DNA of 64,000 bases. Source: Tepidicella xavieri. Its GTDB lineage: Bacteria > Pseudomonadota > Gammaproteobacteria > Burkholderiales > Burkholderiaceae_C. Shown piece after piece: positions 43,951 through 51,092 of this stretch. The notes under the pieces are model-generated. The model made no database searches, had not been told where the DNA came from, and saw only the letters and a program-made list of their open reading frames with translations. The position numbers and the translations under genes are program-made. The stretch covers positions 122,723 to 186,722 of the forward strand of contig NZ_SNYL01000005.1 in the NCBI RefSeq assembly GCF_004363315.1, in the 5' to 3' direction. Numbering within the stretch: the stretch's first letter is position 1; every line of letters begins with the position of its first letter.

Positions 43951-44178
43951 GGCGGGGCTCCTTCTGTTTGGGAGCCCTCATTGAATTGCCCGGCGCTTTG
44001 GGCTTGGGCGAGTGCTTTTTAGGCGATCACGGGGCGCGGCCCGACCGGTGGCGAGCCAGGCATGCGCCTTAAGTCTTTGATTTGTATGGTCCGAACAATG
44101 TCTTTTCGGTTATTGCGATTTCGTTTGTTTCGGTTATACTGCCCCTTGCTGCGAATCACCCCCTGCCTGGAGAGCCCC
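43951..44178. promoter_or_regulatory. Divergent intergenic region
   Basis: 228 bases between the minus-strand early operon and the HTH-PIN genes. Its middle (44085-44145) is AT-rich and holds two copies of TTTCGGTTAT (44104-44113, 44128-44137). TTGCGA (44113-44118) and TATACT (44135-44140) are 16 bases apart as a plus promoter. The early promoter probably also lies here. Confidence 0.6.
44113..44140 (+). promoter_or_regulatory. Promoter of the HTH-PIN genes
   Basis: TTGCGA, 16 bases, TATACT; the -10 box overlaps the second TTTCGGTTAT repeat, which suits repression by the encoded HTH protein. Predicted only from sequence. Confidence 0.55.
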
Positions 44179-44640
44179 ATGACGACCCCCGCCATCCCCA
44201 AGGCGCTGCCCTCGGCCGAGGACGTCGCGCTCGCCCGGGAGTCCGGGCGCGTGCTCTCGACGGTGCTGCAAACGCGCGCCGAGACCCAGCAGATCGACTT
44301 CCACGACGACAAGGGCGCGGTGCGCTCAGTGACGCTGCCGACCACGGCGCTGCGGTTGCTGCTGGACGTGCTGACCGAGATCGGCCAGGGCAATGCCGTC
44401 ACCGTCATCCCCATCCACGCCGAGCTGACCACGCAGGAAGCGGCCGACCTGCTCAACGTCTCGCGGCCCTTCCTCGTGCAGTTGCTGGAAAAAGGCGAGA
44501 TCCCGTTCCACAAGATCGGCACGCATCGTCGGGTGCGCTACCAGGACGTGATCGCCTACAAGCACCGGATCGATGCCGAGCGCCGCAAGGCCCTCGACGA
44601 ACTGGCCGCGCAGGCCCAGGAACTCGGCATGGGGTACTGA
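44179..44640 (+). CDS. HTH antitoxin-like protein (excisionase-family fold)
   Basis: 153 residues. Residues about 75-130 carry LTTQEAADLLNVSRPFLVQLLEKGEIPFHKIG, shown in outline, the excisionase-family winged HTH. The N-terminal part may bind the PIN protein. GGAGAG precedes ATG 44179. It is followed after four bases by a PIN protein; pairs of this kind act as toxin-antitoxin operons. Confidence 0.85.
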   Translation: MTTPAIPKALPSAEDVALARESGRVLSTVLQTRAETQQIDFHDDKGAVRSVTLPTTALRLLLDVLTEIGQGNAVTVIPIHAELTTQEAADLLNVSRPFLVQLLEKGEIPFHKIGTHRRVRYQDVIAYKHRIDAERRKALDELAAQAQELGMGY

Positions 44641-44644
44641 GCGG

Positions 44645-45217
44645 ATGAGCTCGCACTTCACCGTCGTCTACGACGCCTGCGTGCTCTATCCCGCGCCCCT
44701 GCGCGATCTGTTGATGCATCTGGCGCTGTCCGATCTGTACCGGGCGCGCTGGAGCGACATGATTCACGACGAGTGGATGCGCCACGTGCTGGCCAGCCGT
44801 CCCGATCTGACTGCCGAACAGCTCGAGCGCACGCGGCGGCTGATGAACGCCCACGTCCGCGACTGCCTGGTCACCGGCTTCGAGTACCTGATTCCCTCGA
44901 TCGAGTTGCCCGACCCCAGCGACCGCCATGTGGTGGCGGCCGCCATCCACGCCGGTGCCAGCCTGATCGTGACCTTCAACCTCAAGGACTTTCCGCCCGA
45001 GGCGCTCAAGCCCTACAACCTCGCGGCGCAGCATCCGGACGACTTCATCGTCGATTTGCTGGACCTGCACCCGGCCGGCGTGCTGGAAGCAGCCGCCCGC
45101 CACCGGCGCAGTCTGAAGCACCCGCCCAAGTCGGCGGACGACTACCTGGACACCCTGCTGGCGCAGGGGCTGACGCAATCGGTGGCGGTGATGCGCCCAT
45201 GGGTCATGGCCATGTGA
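44645..45217 (+). CDS. PIN-domain toxin-like protein
   Basis: 190 residues. TVVYDACVLYPAPLRDLLMHLAL opens the PIN fold with its first Asp; LPDPSDRHVVAAAIHAGASL and VTFNLKDFPP carry the later acidic residues. This is the PIN subfamily partnered with excisionase-type antitoxins. It would cleave RNA. ATG 44645 follows the antitoxin stop by four bases. Confidence 0.86.
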   Translation: MSSHFTVVYDACVLYPAPLRDLLMHLALSDLYRARWSDMIHDEWMRHVLASRPDLTAEQLERTRRLMNAHVRDCLVTGFEYLIPSIELPDPSDRHVVAAAIHAGASLIVTFNLKDFPPEALKPYNLAAQHPDDFIVDLLDLHPAGVLEAAARHRRSLKHPPKSADDYLDTLLAQGLTQSVAVMRPWVMAM

Positions 45218-45247
45218 GGGACCGCTTCGCGCTGTATCGGAGGGAGC

Positions 45248-47503
45248 ATGGGCAAGAAGACCCTGACCAACGCACATTGTCTGCTGGAACTGACCGAGCA
45301 GGCCCCCCCTGCGGTCCTACGCTCGTTTGCCGGTTTACCCGAGTGCCTGGGGCTGCAGCGCGGGTTCGACTGGACGCAGCCCGACGAGGGGCTGAGCGCT
45401 GCCCTCATCGAGCACATCAAGCACCTGCGCAAGGAGCAGCGCGATCCGGCCGAGCGCGAAGCCTTGCGGGTGCTGCGCCTGAGCACCGCACGCGGGGCCG
45501 CCATCCTCGCCACCGTCGCCGAGCAGCTCTACGACGAGGACCTGCTCGCACGGTTTCGTGCGCAAGAAGGCGGCGAGGTCGGTCGCGCGGTGTGGATGCG
45601 CACGCACAGCGAGGCCTCGATCAAGCTCTTCGACACTGCCGAGTCCATCGTCAACACCCAGGACCTGAAGGGGCTCAAGCGCCTGCACGACGCGTTCGAC
45701 GTGCCCGGCGAGGCGCCGCCCTTCCTGTGGAACGATGCGGTCAAGGACCGGCTGGAAGCGCAACTCACCGAGGCGATGCGGCTGGCCGAGCCCTGCGAGG
45801 TCATCCACGTGGCCATGGAGGAGCCGAACCGGCAAGGCCAGACCCAGGCGACACACTACCTCGTGGTGCGTTTCGCCGGCGATCAGGTGGCCGCGGTGGA
45901 GATGCGCAACCGCCAGCGCAAGAGCTTCTTCTACTTCCCGGCGCGCGACGCCACCCTCATCTACGCGCCTCATCGTGGGCTCGTCGAAGTCTTTGCCCCG
46001 ACGCTGGGCACCCGTGCGCCGCTGGCCAACGTGCTGTCCCGGCACGGCTTCAAGGCCCCCTTGTCGAACCGTCCGCTGGACCGCTCGCGCTACGACCTGT
46101 CGCGCTTTGCGCGGCCACTGAAGGACACCAAGCCGCGCATCGACTGGGGCCGCATCGAGCGGCTGTATCTGACCGAAGCCAAGGCTTTGCTTGGGCATGC
46201 CACGGACGCCGTCACGCTGCACATCGACAGCGGCGCAGAACTGCACGAGGTGATCGACGAGCGCTGGGGCAACCACCCCTTCGCGCAGCCTGGTGCCTTG
46301 CTCGGTGTGACCCTGGTGGCCGAACTGGTGTTCGAGGGGGAGACGGCGGCCACCCCGCTGGCCATCGTGCTGGCCGAGCCCGGTCGCTGCAGCCTGGCTG
46401 GCGAGAAAGACCAACGCCTGCGCCGCGCCGGGATGCAACTGCTCGAGGCCCTGGGGGTGCGCAAACCGCTGCACCCGGGCTGCGGGCGGGACGATCCGAG
46501 CCTGATCGCGCAGGTGGCCCGGCTTCTGGAGAGCGCCAGCAGCCCGATGGACGGCTTCGCACTGCATAAGCTCGGCATCGACATCGAGCGGCTGCAGGAC
46601 GAAGGCATCCTCATCGAAGGCGAGCGCATCGCCGAGCTGTCGGTCCCCGTCGACGAAGGCGAGCCGATGAAGGTGGTGCTCGAACGCTGCGCCGATGCCG
46701 ACACCGTGCGCTACCGCGATCCTCTGACGGGCAACGACGTGGTCCTGCCGGCCCGTCTCGCCCGGCGCTGGAAGGTGCAGCTGGACTGGTTGCGCGAGGA
46801 ATTGATCACGGCGCTGGGATCGGCCTTGAAAGGACCCCGCTGTCGGCACTTCGACGACGAGCCGGTGTTCCTTGGCGAGATCGACATCGACGGCCATGCC
46901 GTGGCGCTGTACTTCGCCTCCAGGATGTCCCACGAGCGCGCGTACGCGAAAGTCGACGCTGCGTTGAGGCTTCGTCCGCGCCCGGTGGCAGGCGTGGTGT
47001 TGACGACGACCTCGACGCCGCTGCCATTCGCCGGCACCAATGTCGTCATTCCCATCGAGGATGTGCTCGCCGATGCGGGCAACGGCAGCGCCATCGACCT
47101 GGACCGGCTGAAGGTGGCCTATCGCCACGGGCAACTGGCGGCCATGGGCGGGTCGACGGTGACGCTCAAGGTCGCCCCCGATGGTCACGCGGCGACGCTG
47201 TACCTTCCGGGCAAGGCGCCGTGGCGGGTCACGGGCAAAGCAAGGATCGCCGTCTTGCAGCGGCTGGTGGAGGCCTGGGCCGCAGGAACGCCCCACGTCA
47301 ACACGAAGGCGCTGATGGCCGGCACGGGCTGCACGTCTCCGGCCAACCTCTTCACCGGCAAGCACTCGCCCTGGCGCGACTATCTCGAAAGGGTCCCAGG
47401 CACGCGGGCGTGGCAGCTGAAGCTGACCCCACTCGATCGAGTGGTCGTCGATGACAGCGACACGCGCAGCGCTGCGATCGAAGCAGTCACCGAAGACGTC
47501 TGA
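45248..47503 (+). CDS. Large protein of unknown function (751 aa)
   Basis: 751 residues, no domain recognised. Charged and well mixed, so a real protein: FFYFPARDATLIYAPHRGLVEVFAP, shown in outline, RYDLSRFARPLKDTKPRIDW, and a C-terminal part (AATLYLPGKAPWRVTGKARIAVLQRLVEAW) that looks like a winged-helix or wHTH module. No transmembrane helix or Walker motif. It follows the PIN gene by 30 bases with GGAGGG before the ATG, so one transcript is likely. It could be the effector or target-binding part of the cassette, a phage defence protein, or a lysogenic-conversion gene. Confidence 0.8.
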   Translation: MGKKTLTNAHCLLELTEQAPPAVLRSFAGLPECLGLQRGFDWTQPDEGLSAALIEHIKHLRKEQRDPAEREALRVLRLSTARGAAILATVAEQLYDEDLLARFRAQEGGEVGRAVWMRTHSEASIKLFDTAESIVNTQDLKGLKRLHDAFDVPGEAPPFLWNDAVKDRLEAQLTEAMRLAEPCEVIHVAMEEPNRQGQTQATHYLVVRFAGDQVAAVEMRNRQRKSFFYFPARDATLIYAPHRGLVEVFAPTLGTRAPLANVLSRHGFKAPLSNRPLDRSRYDLSRFARPLKDTKPRIDWGRIERLYLTEAKALLGHATDAVTLHIDSGAELHEVIDERWGNHPFAQPGALLGVTLVAELVFEGETAATPLAIVLAEPGRCSLAGEKDQRLRRAGMQLLEALGVRKPLHPGCGRDDPSLIAQVARLLESASSPMDGFALHKLGIDIERLQDEGILIEGERIAELSVPVDEGEPMKVVLERCADADTVRYRDPLTGNDVVLPARLARRWKVQLDWLREELITALGSALKGPRCRHFDDEPVFLGEIDIDGHAVALYFASRMSHERAYAKVDAALRLRPRPVAGVVLTTTSTPLPFAGTNVVIPIEDVLADAGNGSAIDLDRLKVAYRHGQLAAMGGSTVTLKVAPDGHAATLYLPGKAPWRVTGKARIAVLQRLVEAWAAGTPHVNTKALMAGTGCTSPANLFTGKHSPWRDYLERVPGTRAWQLKLTPLDRVVVDDSDTRSAAIEAVTEDV

Positions 47504-47607
47504 CCGCCGTTGAGGCGTCAGCGCGCCGCGCCGATTGATCGGCGTTGCGATCCGCTTCGGAAATCTGCGCACATCATCCCTGGCGGTTTCGATTCCCTGG
47601 AGCCGTC

Positions 47608-47799
47608 ATGAGAAACCTCGAACTTGCATCTCCGGCAGAGATGAGCGCCAGCGCCCGTGCTGGCGAAATCACCACCATCCTTGCGGCCGCCATCGTCCGT
47701 ACCCTCGGGTCTTCCGGGCTGGAACAGAGCGCGGTTCGCCTTGGCTTCTTGCCCGACCAGCGCGTTCATACAACCCCCTCTCAACAGGAGAAGTTGTGA
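47608..47799 (+). CDS. Small protein with LGF-RVH peptide (63 aa)
   Basis: 63 residues, MRNLELASPAEMSASARAG, ending with the repeat peptide RLGFLPDQRVHTTPSQQEKL. GGAG is before the ATG and its stop overlaps the DUF2924 start (TGATG). It is the longest form of the repeat peptide seen here. May act as a translated leader or a small regulator. Confidence 0.5.
   Translation: MRNLELASPAEMSASARAGEITTILAAAIVRTLGSSGLEQSAVRLGFLPDQRVHTTPSQQEKL
47737..47769 (+). repeat. 33-base LGF-RVH repeat, copy 4
   Basis: Starts CGCCTTGGCTTC, ends AGCGCGTTCAT; encodes RLGFLPDQRVH. It is 16 kb from the other copies and lies just before the integration cassette. Confidence 0.8.
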
Positions 47800-48242
47800 T
47801 GAACGAGAAACAAGCTTCCATCGCGGCGCGGATCGCCGAGCTGAGTCACCTGCCGATGGCCGAACTCTGGGTGCTCTGGGATCGGTACTTCGAGCGGCGC
47901 CCGGAGTTTCCGAACCGCACCCATGTCGAATCCCGTATCGCCTACAAGCTGCAGGAAGAAGCCTTCGGCGGACTCGCACCCGAAACGCGCCAGCGCCTTG
48001 AGGCCATCGGCGCGAAGCACTCCAAGATCAAACTGCGCGCGCGCCCGCGCAAGTTCGACTTCGCACCGGGCACCGTGCTGCTACGCGAATGGGGCGAGCG
48101 CGAGCACCGGGTGACGGTTGACGCCGATGGTCACTTCGAATACGAAGGCCGCCGCTTCAAGAGCCTGACCGCCGTGGCGCGGCACATCACCGGCCAGCAT
48201 TGGAGCGGCCCGCTGTTCTTCGGCCTGAAGGGAGGCGCCTGA
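47799..48242 (+). CDS. DUF2924 family protein
   Basis: 147 residues: IAARIAELSHLPMAELWVLWDRYF, RTHVESRIAYKLQEEAFGGL, then LLREWGEREHRVTVDADGHFEYEGRRF and SLTAVARHITGQHWSGPLFFGL. This is the DUF2924 signature, a family regularly placed just before a serine recombinase in phages and mobile elements. It may direct excision or activate the recombinase (inference). TGATG couplings on both sides. Confidence 0.87.
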   Translation: MNEKQASIAARIAELSHLPMAELWVLWDRYFERRPEFPNRTHVESRIAYKLQEEAFGGLAPETRQRLEAIGAKHSKIKLRARPRKFDFAPGTVLLREWGEREHRVTVDADGHFEYEGRRFKSLTAVARHITGQHWSGPLFFGLKGGA

Positions 48243-49621
48243 TGACGGAAATCGCCTCCACCAAGGCGCGCAAGCGCTGTGCGGTCTACTGCCGGGTGTC
48301 GTCGGACGAGCGGCTCGACCAGGAGTTCAACTCCATCGATGCGCAAAAGGAAGCCGGGCACGCCTTCATCGCCAGCCAGCGCGCCGAGGGATGGATTCCG
48401 GTGGCCGACGACTACGACGACCCCGGCTACTCCGGCGGCAACACCGAGCGCCCGGCCTTGAAGCGCCTGATGGCCGATATCCAGCGCGGGCTGATCGACA
48501 TCGTGGTGGTCTACAAGATCGACCGCCTGACGAGGAGCCTCGCCGACTTCTCCAAGATGGTCGAGGTGTTCGAGCGCCACGGCGTGTCCTTCGTCTCGGT
48601 CACGCAGCAGTTCAACACCACGACCTCGATGGGGCGGCTCACGCTCAACATCCTGCTGTCCTTCGCCCAGTTCGAGCGCGAGGTCACGGGCGAGCGCATC
48701 CGCGACAAGATCGCCGCGGCCAAGAAGAAGGGGCTGTGGATGGGCGGCGTGCCGCCACTGGGCTACGACGTGGCGAACCGGCAACTGGTCATCAACGAAG
48801 CCGAGGCGGCCGTGGTGCGCCGCATCTTCGAGGAGATGCTCTCAATCGGTTCGCCGACCCAGATCGCTGCTCGACTGACTGCCGAGGGCATCACGACCAA
48901 GGCGTGGACGACGCAGGACGGGCGGGTTCGCACCGGCACACGTATCGACAAGAAGTACATCCACAAGGTGCTGCGCAACCGCATCTACCTCGGGGAGCTG
49001 TCGAGCCGGGGCCAGTGGTACCCCGGCGTGCACGAGCCGATCATCGAACGCCAGCTGTGGGACCAGGTTCACGCGGTGCTGGCCCGCGACAGCCACGCGC
49101 GGTCGGTGGACACCAAGATCCGCTCGCGCAACGACGCGCTGCTGCGGGGGCTGCTGTACGCGCCGACGGGCGAACGCATGTACCCCACGTACTCGCGCAA
49201 GAACGGCCGCAAGTACCAGTACTACGTCTCCAAGTCCGAGAGCCGCTTCGGCGCGCCGGGCAAGAGCTACGAGCGCCTGCCCGCCCGCGAGATCGAGGCG
49301 GCGGTCGTGGCCCAGATCCGCACCGTGCTGACCAGCCCCGAATCCATCGCCGCCGTCGTGCGCCACATCCAACGCCAGGGCGTGCCGATCGACGAGACCA
49401 CGGTCGTGATGGCGATGGGGCGCCTCAACGACGTGTGGGATCAGCTCTTCCCGGTTGAGCAGCACCGCATCGCCAACCTGATGATCGAGCGCATCGATCT
49501 CGTCCACACCGACGAGATGCAGGGCATCCGGGTGAAGTGGCGCGAACTGGGCTGGGACGCCTTGATCGGCGAGTTCGCGCCCAGGAGCATCGGCGCCGAG
49601 CTGCTGGAGGTCGAGGCATGA
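48242..49621 (+). CDS. Serine recombinase (phage integrase)
   Basis: 459 residues. N-terminal resolvase domain with catalytic Ser20 (YCRVSSDE), DDYDDPGYSGG, VYKIDRLTRSLADF, and REVTGERIRDKIAA; then the recombinase domain (GGVPPLGYDVANRQLVINEAEA) and a C-terminal coil. The usual zinc ribbon lacks all Cys: only Cys13 and Cys17 occur in the whole protein. It is the only integrase in the element, so it should integrate and excise the prophage. The ATG overlaps the DUF2924 stop. Confidence 0.92.
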   Translation: MTEIASTKARKRCAVYCRVSSDERLDQEFNSIDAQKEAGHAFIASQRAEGWIPVADDYDDPGYSGGNTERPALKRLMADIQRGLIDIVVVYKIDRLTRSLADFSKMVEVFERHGVSFVSVTQQFNTTTSMGRLTLNILLSFAQFEREVTGERIRDKIAAAKKKGLWMGGVPPLGYDVANRQLVINEAEAAVVRRIFEEMLSIGSPTQIAARLTAEGITTKAWTTQDGRVRTGTRIDKKYIHKVLRNRIYLGELSSRGQWYPGVHEPIIERQLWDQVHAVLARDSHARSVDTKIRSRNDALLRGLLYAPTGERMYPTYSRKNGRKYQYYVSKSESRFGAPGKSYERLPAREIEAAVVAQIRTVLTSPESIAAVVRHIQRQGVPIDETTVVMAMGRLNDVWDQLFPVEQHRIANLMIERIDLVHTDEMQGIRVKWRELGWDALIGEFAPRSIGAELLEVEA

Positions 49622-50001
49622 AGGACGGGACGCTCGAGACCTTCGTGCCGCTGACCCTGCGGCGGCGCGGCGTGCGCCGGCTGGTTCAGCACCAGGCCGA
49701 GGACCGGGACGCGCACGACAGCACGCTCATCGAAGGGATGGCACGGGCCTTCCACTGGCAACGGCTGCTAGACAGCGGCGCGATGCCCAGCGGCTCGGCC
49801 ATCGCGCGTGCCGAAGGGCTGCACCACTCGGTGGTCAACGAGCTGCTGCGCCTGACGCTGCTCGCGCCCGACATCGTCGAGATGCTGATGGCCGGGCGGC
49901 AGCCACGCCGGATGAGCCTGATCTGGTTCCAGCGCCACCCGCTGCCGGTGGACTGGGCGGCCCAGCGCGAGATCGTGCGGCGCTTCGAGGAGAAAGCGTG
50001 A
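49618..50001 (+). CDS. Integrase-operon paralogue A, HTH-like
   Basis: 127 residues: LETFVPLTLRRRGVRRLV, AFHWQRLLDSGAMPSGSAIARAEGLHHSVVNELLRLTLLAPDIVEMLMA, shown in outline. The AEGLHHSVVNELLRL segment is a KorB/ParB-like HTH. It pairs with the next gene as a tandem duplicate. The ATG overlaps the recombinase stop (ATGA). Role in excision is inference. Confidence 0.72.
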   Translation: MKDGTLETFVPLTLRRRGVRRLVQHQAEDRDAHDSTLIEGMARAFHWQRLLDSGAMPSGSAIARAEGLHHSVVNELLRLTLLAPDIVEMLMAGRQPRRMSLIWFQRHPLPVDWAAQREIVRRFEEKA

Positions 50002-50471
50002 GCACGAAGCACCGGGGACGCATCGAGGGAGCGCCGGTCACCCAGAGACTGCCCACGCCTGCGGGCGGCGTGAAGCTGGAAACCTTTGTGCCCTGGCGGC
50101 TCGTCCAGCGTGGCACCCGGCGCGCGGTGATCCCACCACCTGGGGTCCGGACGGCCGTCGAGGCGCACTCGACCTGGGCCGCTCCCGTGCGCACCGAGAT
50201 CCCGGACACCGCTCTCCTGCGAGCGCTTGGGCTGGCGCACCACTGGCAGCGGCTGCTCACCGAGGGAAGGGTTGCCTCGGCGGCCGAGATCGCCAAAGCC
50301 GAGGGGATGGACGTCTCGCAGGTCCATCGCCTTATGCGGCTGACCCTGCTGGCCCCCGAGTTGGTGGAGCGCCTCGCCGCCACCCCCGAACTCCCCGTCG
50401 AGCGACTGCTGGGGCGCCCGTGGCCCTATGGCTGGGCCGAGCAGATCCGGGTGCTGGCCTCGATGCCCTGA
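49998..50471 (+). CDS. Integrase-operon paralogue B, HTH-like
   Basis: 157 residues from GTG 49998, overlapping the previous stop. It shares LETFVP...RG-RR, AHHWQRLL, AEIAKAEGMDVSQVHRLMRLTLLAPELVE with paralogue A, and has a 30-residue N-terminal extension. The HTH helix AEGMDVSQVHRL is again KorB/ParB-like. Last gene before the right prophage edge; a terminator follows. Confidence 0.72.
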   Translation: MSTKHRGRIEGAPVTQRLPTPAGGVKLETFVPWRLVQRGTRRAVIPPPGVRTAVEAHSTWAAPVRTEIPDTALLRALGLAHHWQRLLTEGRVASAAEIAKAEGMDVSQVHRLMRLTLLAPELVERLAATPELPVERLLGRPWPYGWAEQIRVLASMP

Positions 50472-50493
50472 CGGGCCCTGTCATCACATCGCC

Positions 50494-50515
50494 GCCGCCT
50501 TCGGGCGGCCTTTTT
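50494..50515 (+). terminator. Intrinsic terminator after the integrase operon
   Basis: GCCGCC TTCG GGCGGC then CTTTTTG: stable UUCG-loop hairpin and a T-run, 22 bases after the last stop. Confidence 0.85.
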
Positions 50516-50740
50516 GCGGCCTGACGATCTCTCTCGGTCGCCGCCGCCGGGCAGTTGCCGACTGCAACCGGCGCCGCTAAGTCCTTGATGGAGCACGTAC
50601 AGGTCCCCGGAGTCCTCCACGGACACTGAGCGAAAAACAGAGAACAGAGAGGCCGTGAGGGGCGAAGGCGGTCCGAGCTCAAAGGCTGCGTCCGCAAGAT
50701 CACGCCGTGAACACGCGCCAACACGCGGGGAACGCGCAAG

Positions 50741-50770
50741 AAAAAAGGCCAACCGATAAGGGTTGGCCTT
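50741..50770 (-). terminator. Strong hairpin with T-run on the minus strand
   Basis: AAGGCCAACC GATAAG GGTTGGCCTT, ten-base stem; on the minus strand it ends in TTTTTT. It would stop transcription entering from the right. No minus-strand gene upstream of it was recognised. Confidence 0.75.
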
Positions 50771-50801
50771 GGGTAAATGGTGGTGCTAAGGCGACGCCAC
50801 G

Positions 50802-50811
50802 CGGCCTATCA
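50802..50811. repeat. Candidate right attachment core
   Basis: CGGCCTATCA, same as 8345-8354. It falls between the last prophage gene and the defence operon. Confidence 0.4.
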
Positions 50812-50970
50812 CGGCTGCAATGGGTTCCGATGAGCACCGTTCAGCGATGATTCTACGCTGATCGCCGTCCTTTGATACTCCAGCGTTGCGTCCGGCGGCC
50901 TTTTGTAGACGCCGATTCGATCCCCCAACACGGAATCGAACTCGACGGCCAAGGGGTGGCTGCGTCCTTG

Positions 50971-50999
50971 TTGTTGCAGTCCAAGTTGTGGCGCATAAT
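50971..50999 (+). promoter_or_regulatory. Promoter of the defence operon
   Basis: TTGTTG (50971-50976), 17 bases, CATAAT (50994-50999), then the palindrome at 51001. Good sigma-70 spacing; the WYL gene starts 94 bases further on. Confidence 0.55.
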
Positions 51000-51000
51000 G

Positions 51001-51015
51001 TCATCAGTTTGATGA
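51001..51015. promoter_or_regulatory. Palindromic operator for the WYL regulator
   Basis: TCATCA GTT TGATGA immediately after the -10 box, so a bound protein would cover the start of transcription. It fits autorepression by the WYL protein, as known for BrxR/CapW regulators. Confidence 0.6.
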
Positions 51016-51092
51016 TGTGAACCGCCTGGCAATGGACAAACATAAAACCAATCGCAGTCTTTCGGTCGTCCGCTTGGGATGAGGAGCCTTCG

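Larger units (their letters stand above)
8345..50811. mobile_element. Siphovirus prophage with serine recombinase (limits inferred)
   Basis: Lambda-type late genes (terminase to lysozyme) on the minus strand, an early replication/recombination block, and a serine recombinase cassette at the right end form one element. The limits are set at the two copies of CGGCCTATCA (8345-8354, 50802-50811), which lie just outside the last lysis gene and beyond the integrase operon. Excision between them would remove 42,457 bases, a normal size for this phage type. All expected structural classes are present and none is visibly broken, so the prophage may be functional. Limits are inference. Confidence 0.75.
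50472..51092. other. Non-coding right border region of the prophage
   Basis: 620 bases without a credible gene. They hold the terminator at 50494, a second hairpin at 50745, the candidate attachment core at 50802, and the promoter/operator of the defence operon at 50971-51015. Short frames on the minus strand here have no homology signal or ribosome site. Confidence 0.6.

Noticed and set aside
50771..50795. TGGTGGTGCTAA near the minus-strand terminator, like the 3' end of a tRNA (CACCACCA)
   Set aside because: No T-arm or anticodon stem follows within the expected distance on the minus strand. It might be a relic of a tRNA-based attachment site, but nothing else supports it.
50786..51043. 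An 85-codon minus-strand frame before the WYL gene
   Set aside because: No ribosome site, Arg-rich out-of-frame composition, and it overlaps the operator and promoter of the defence operon.
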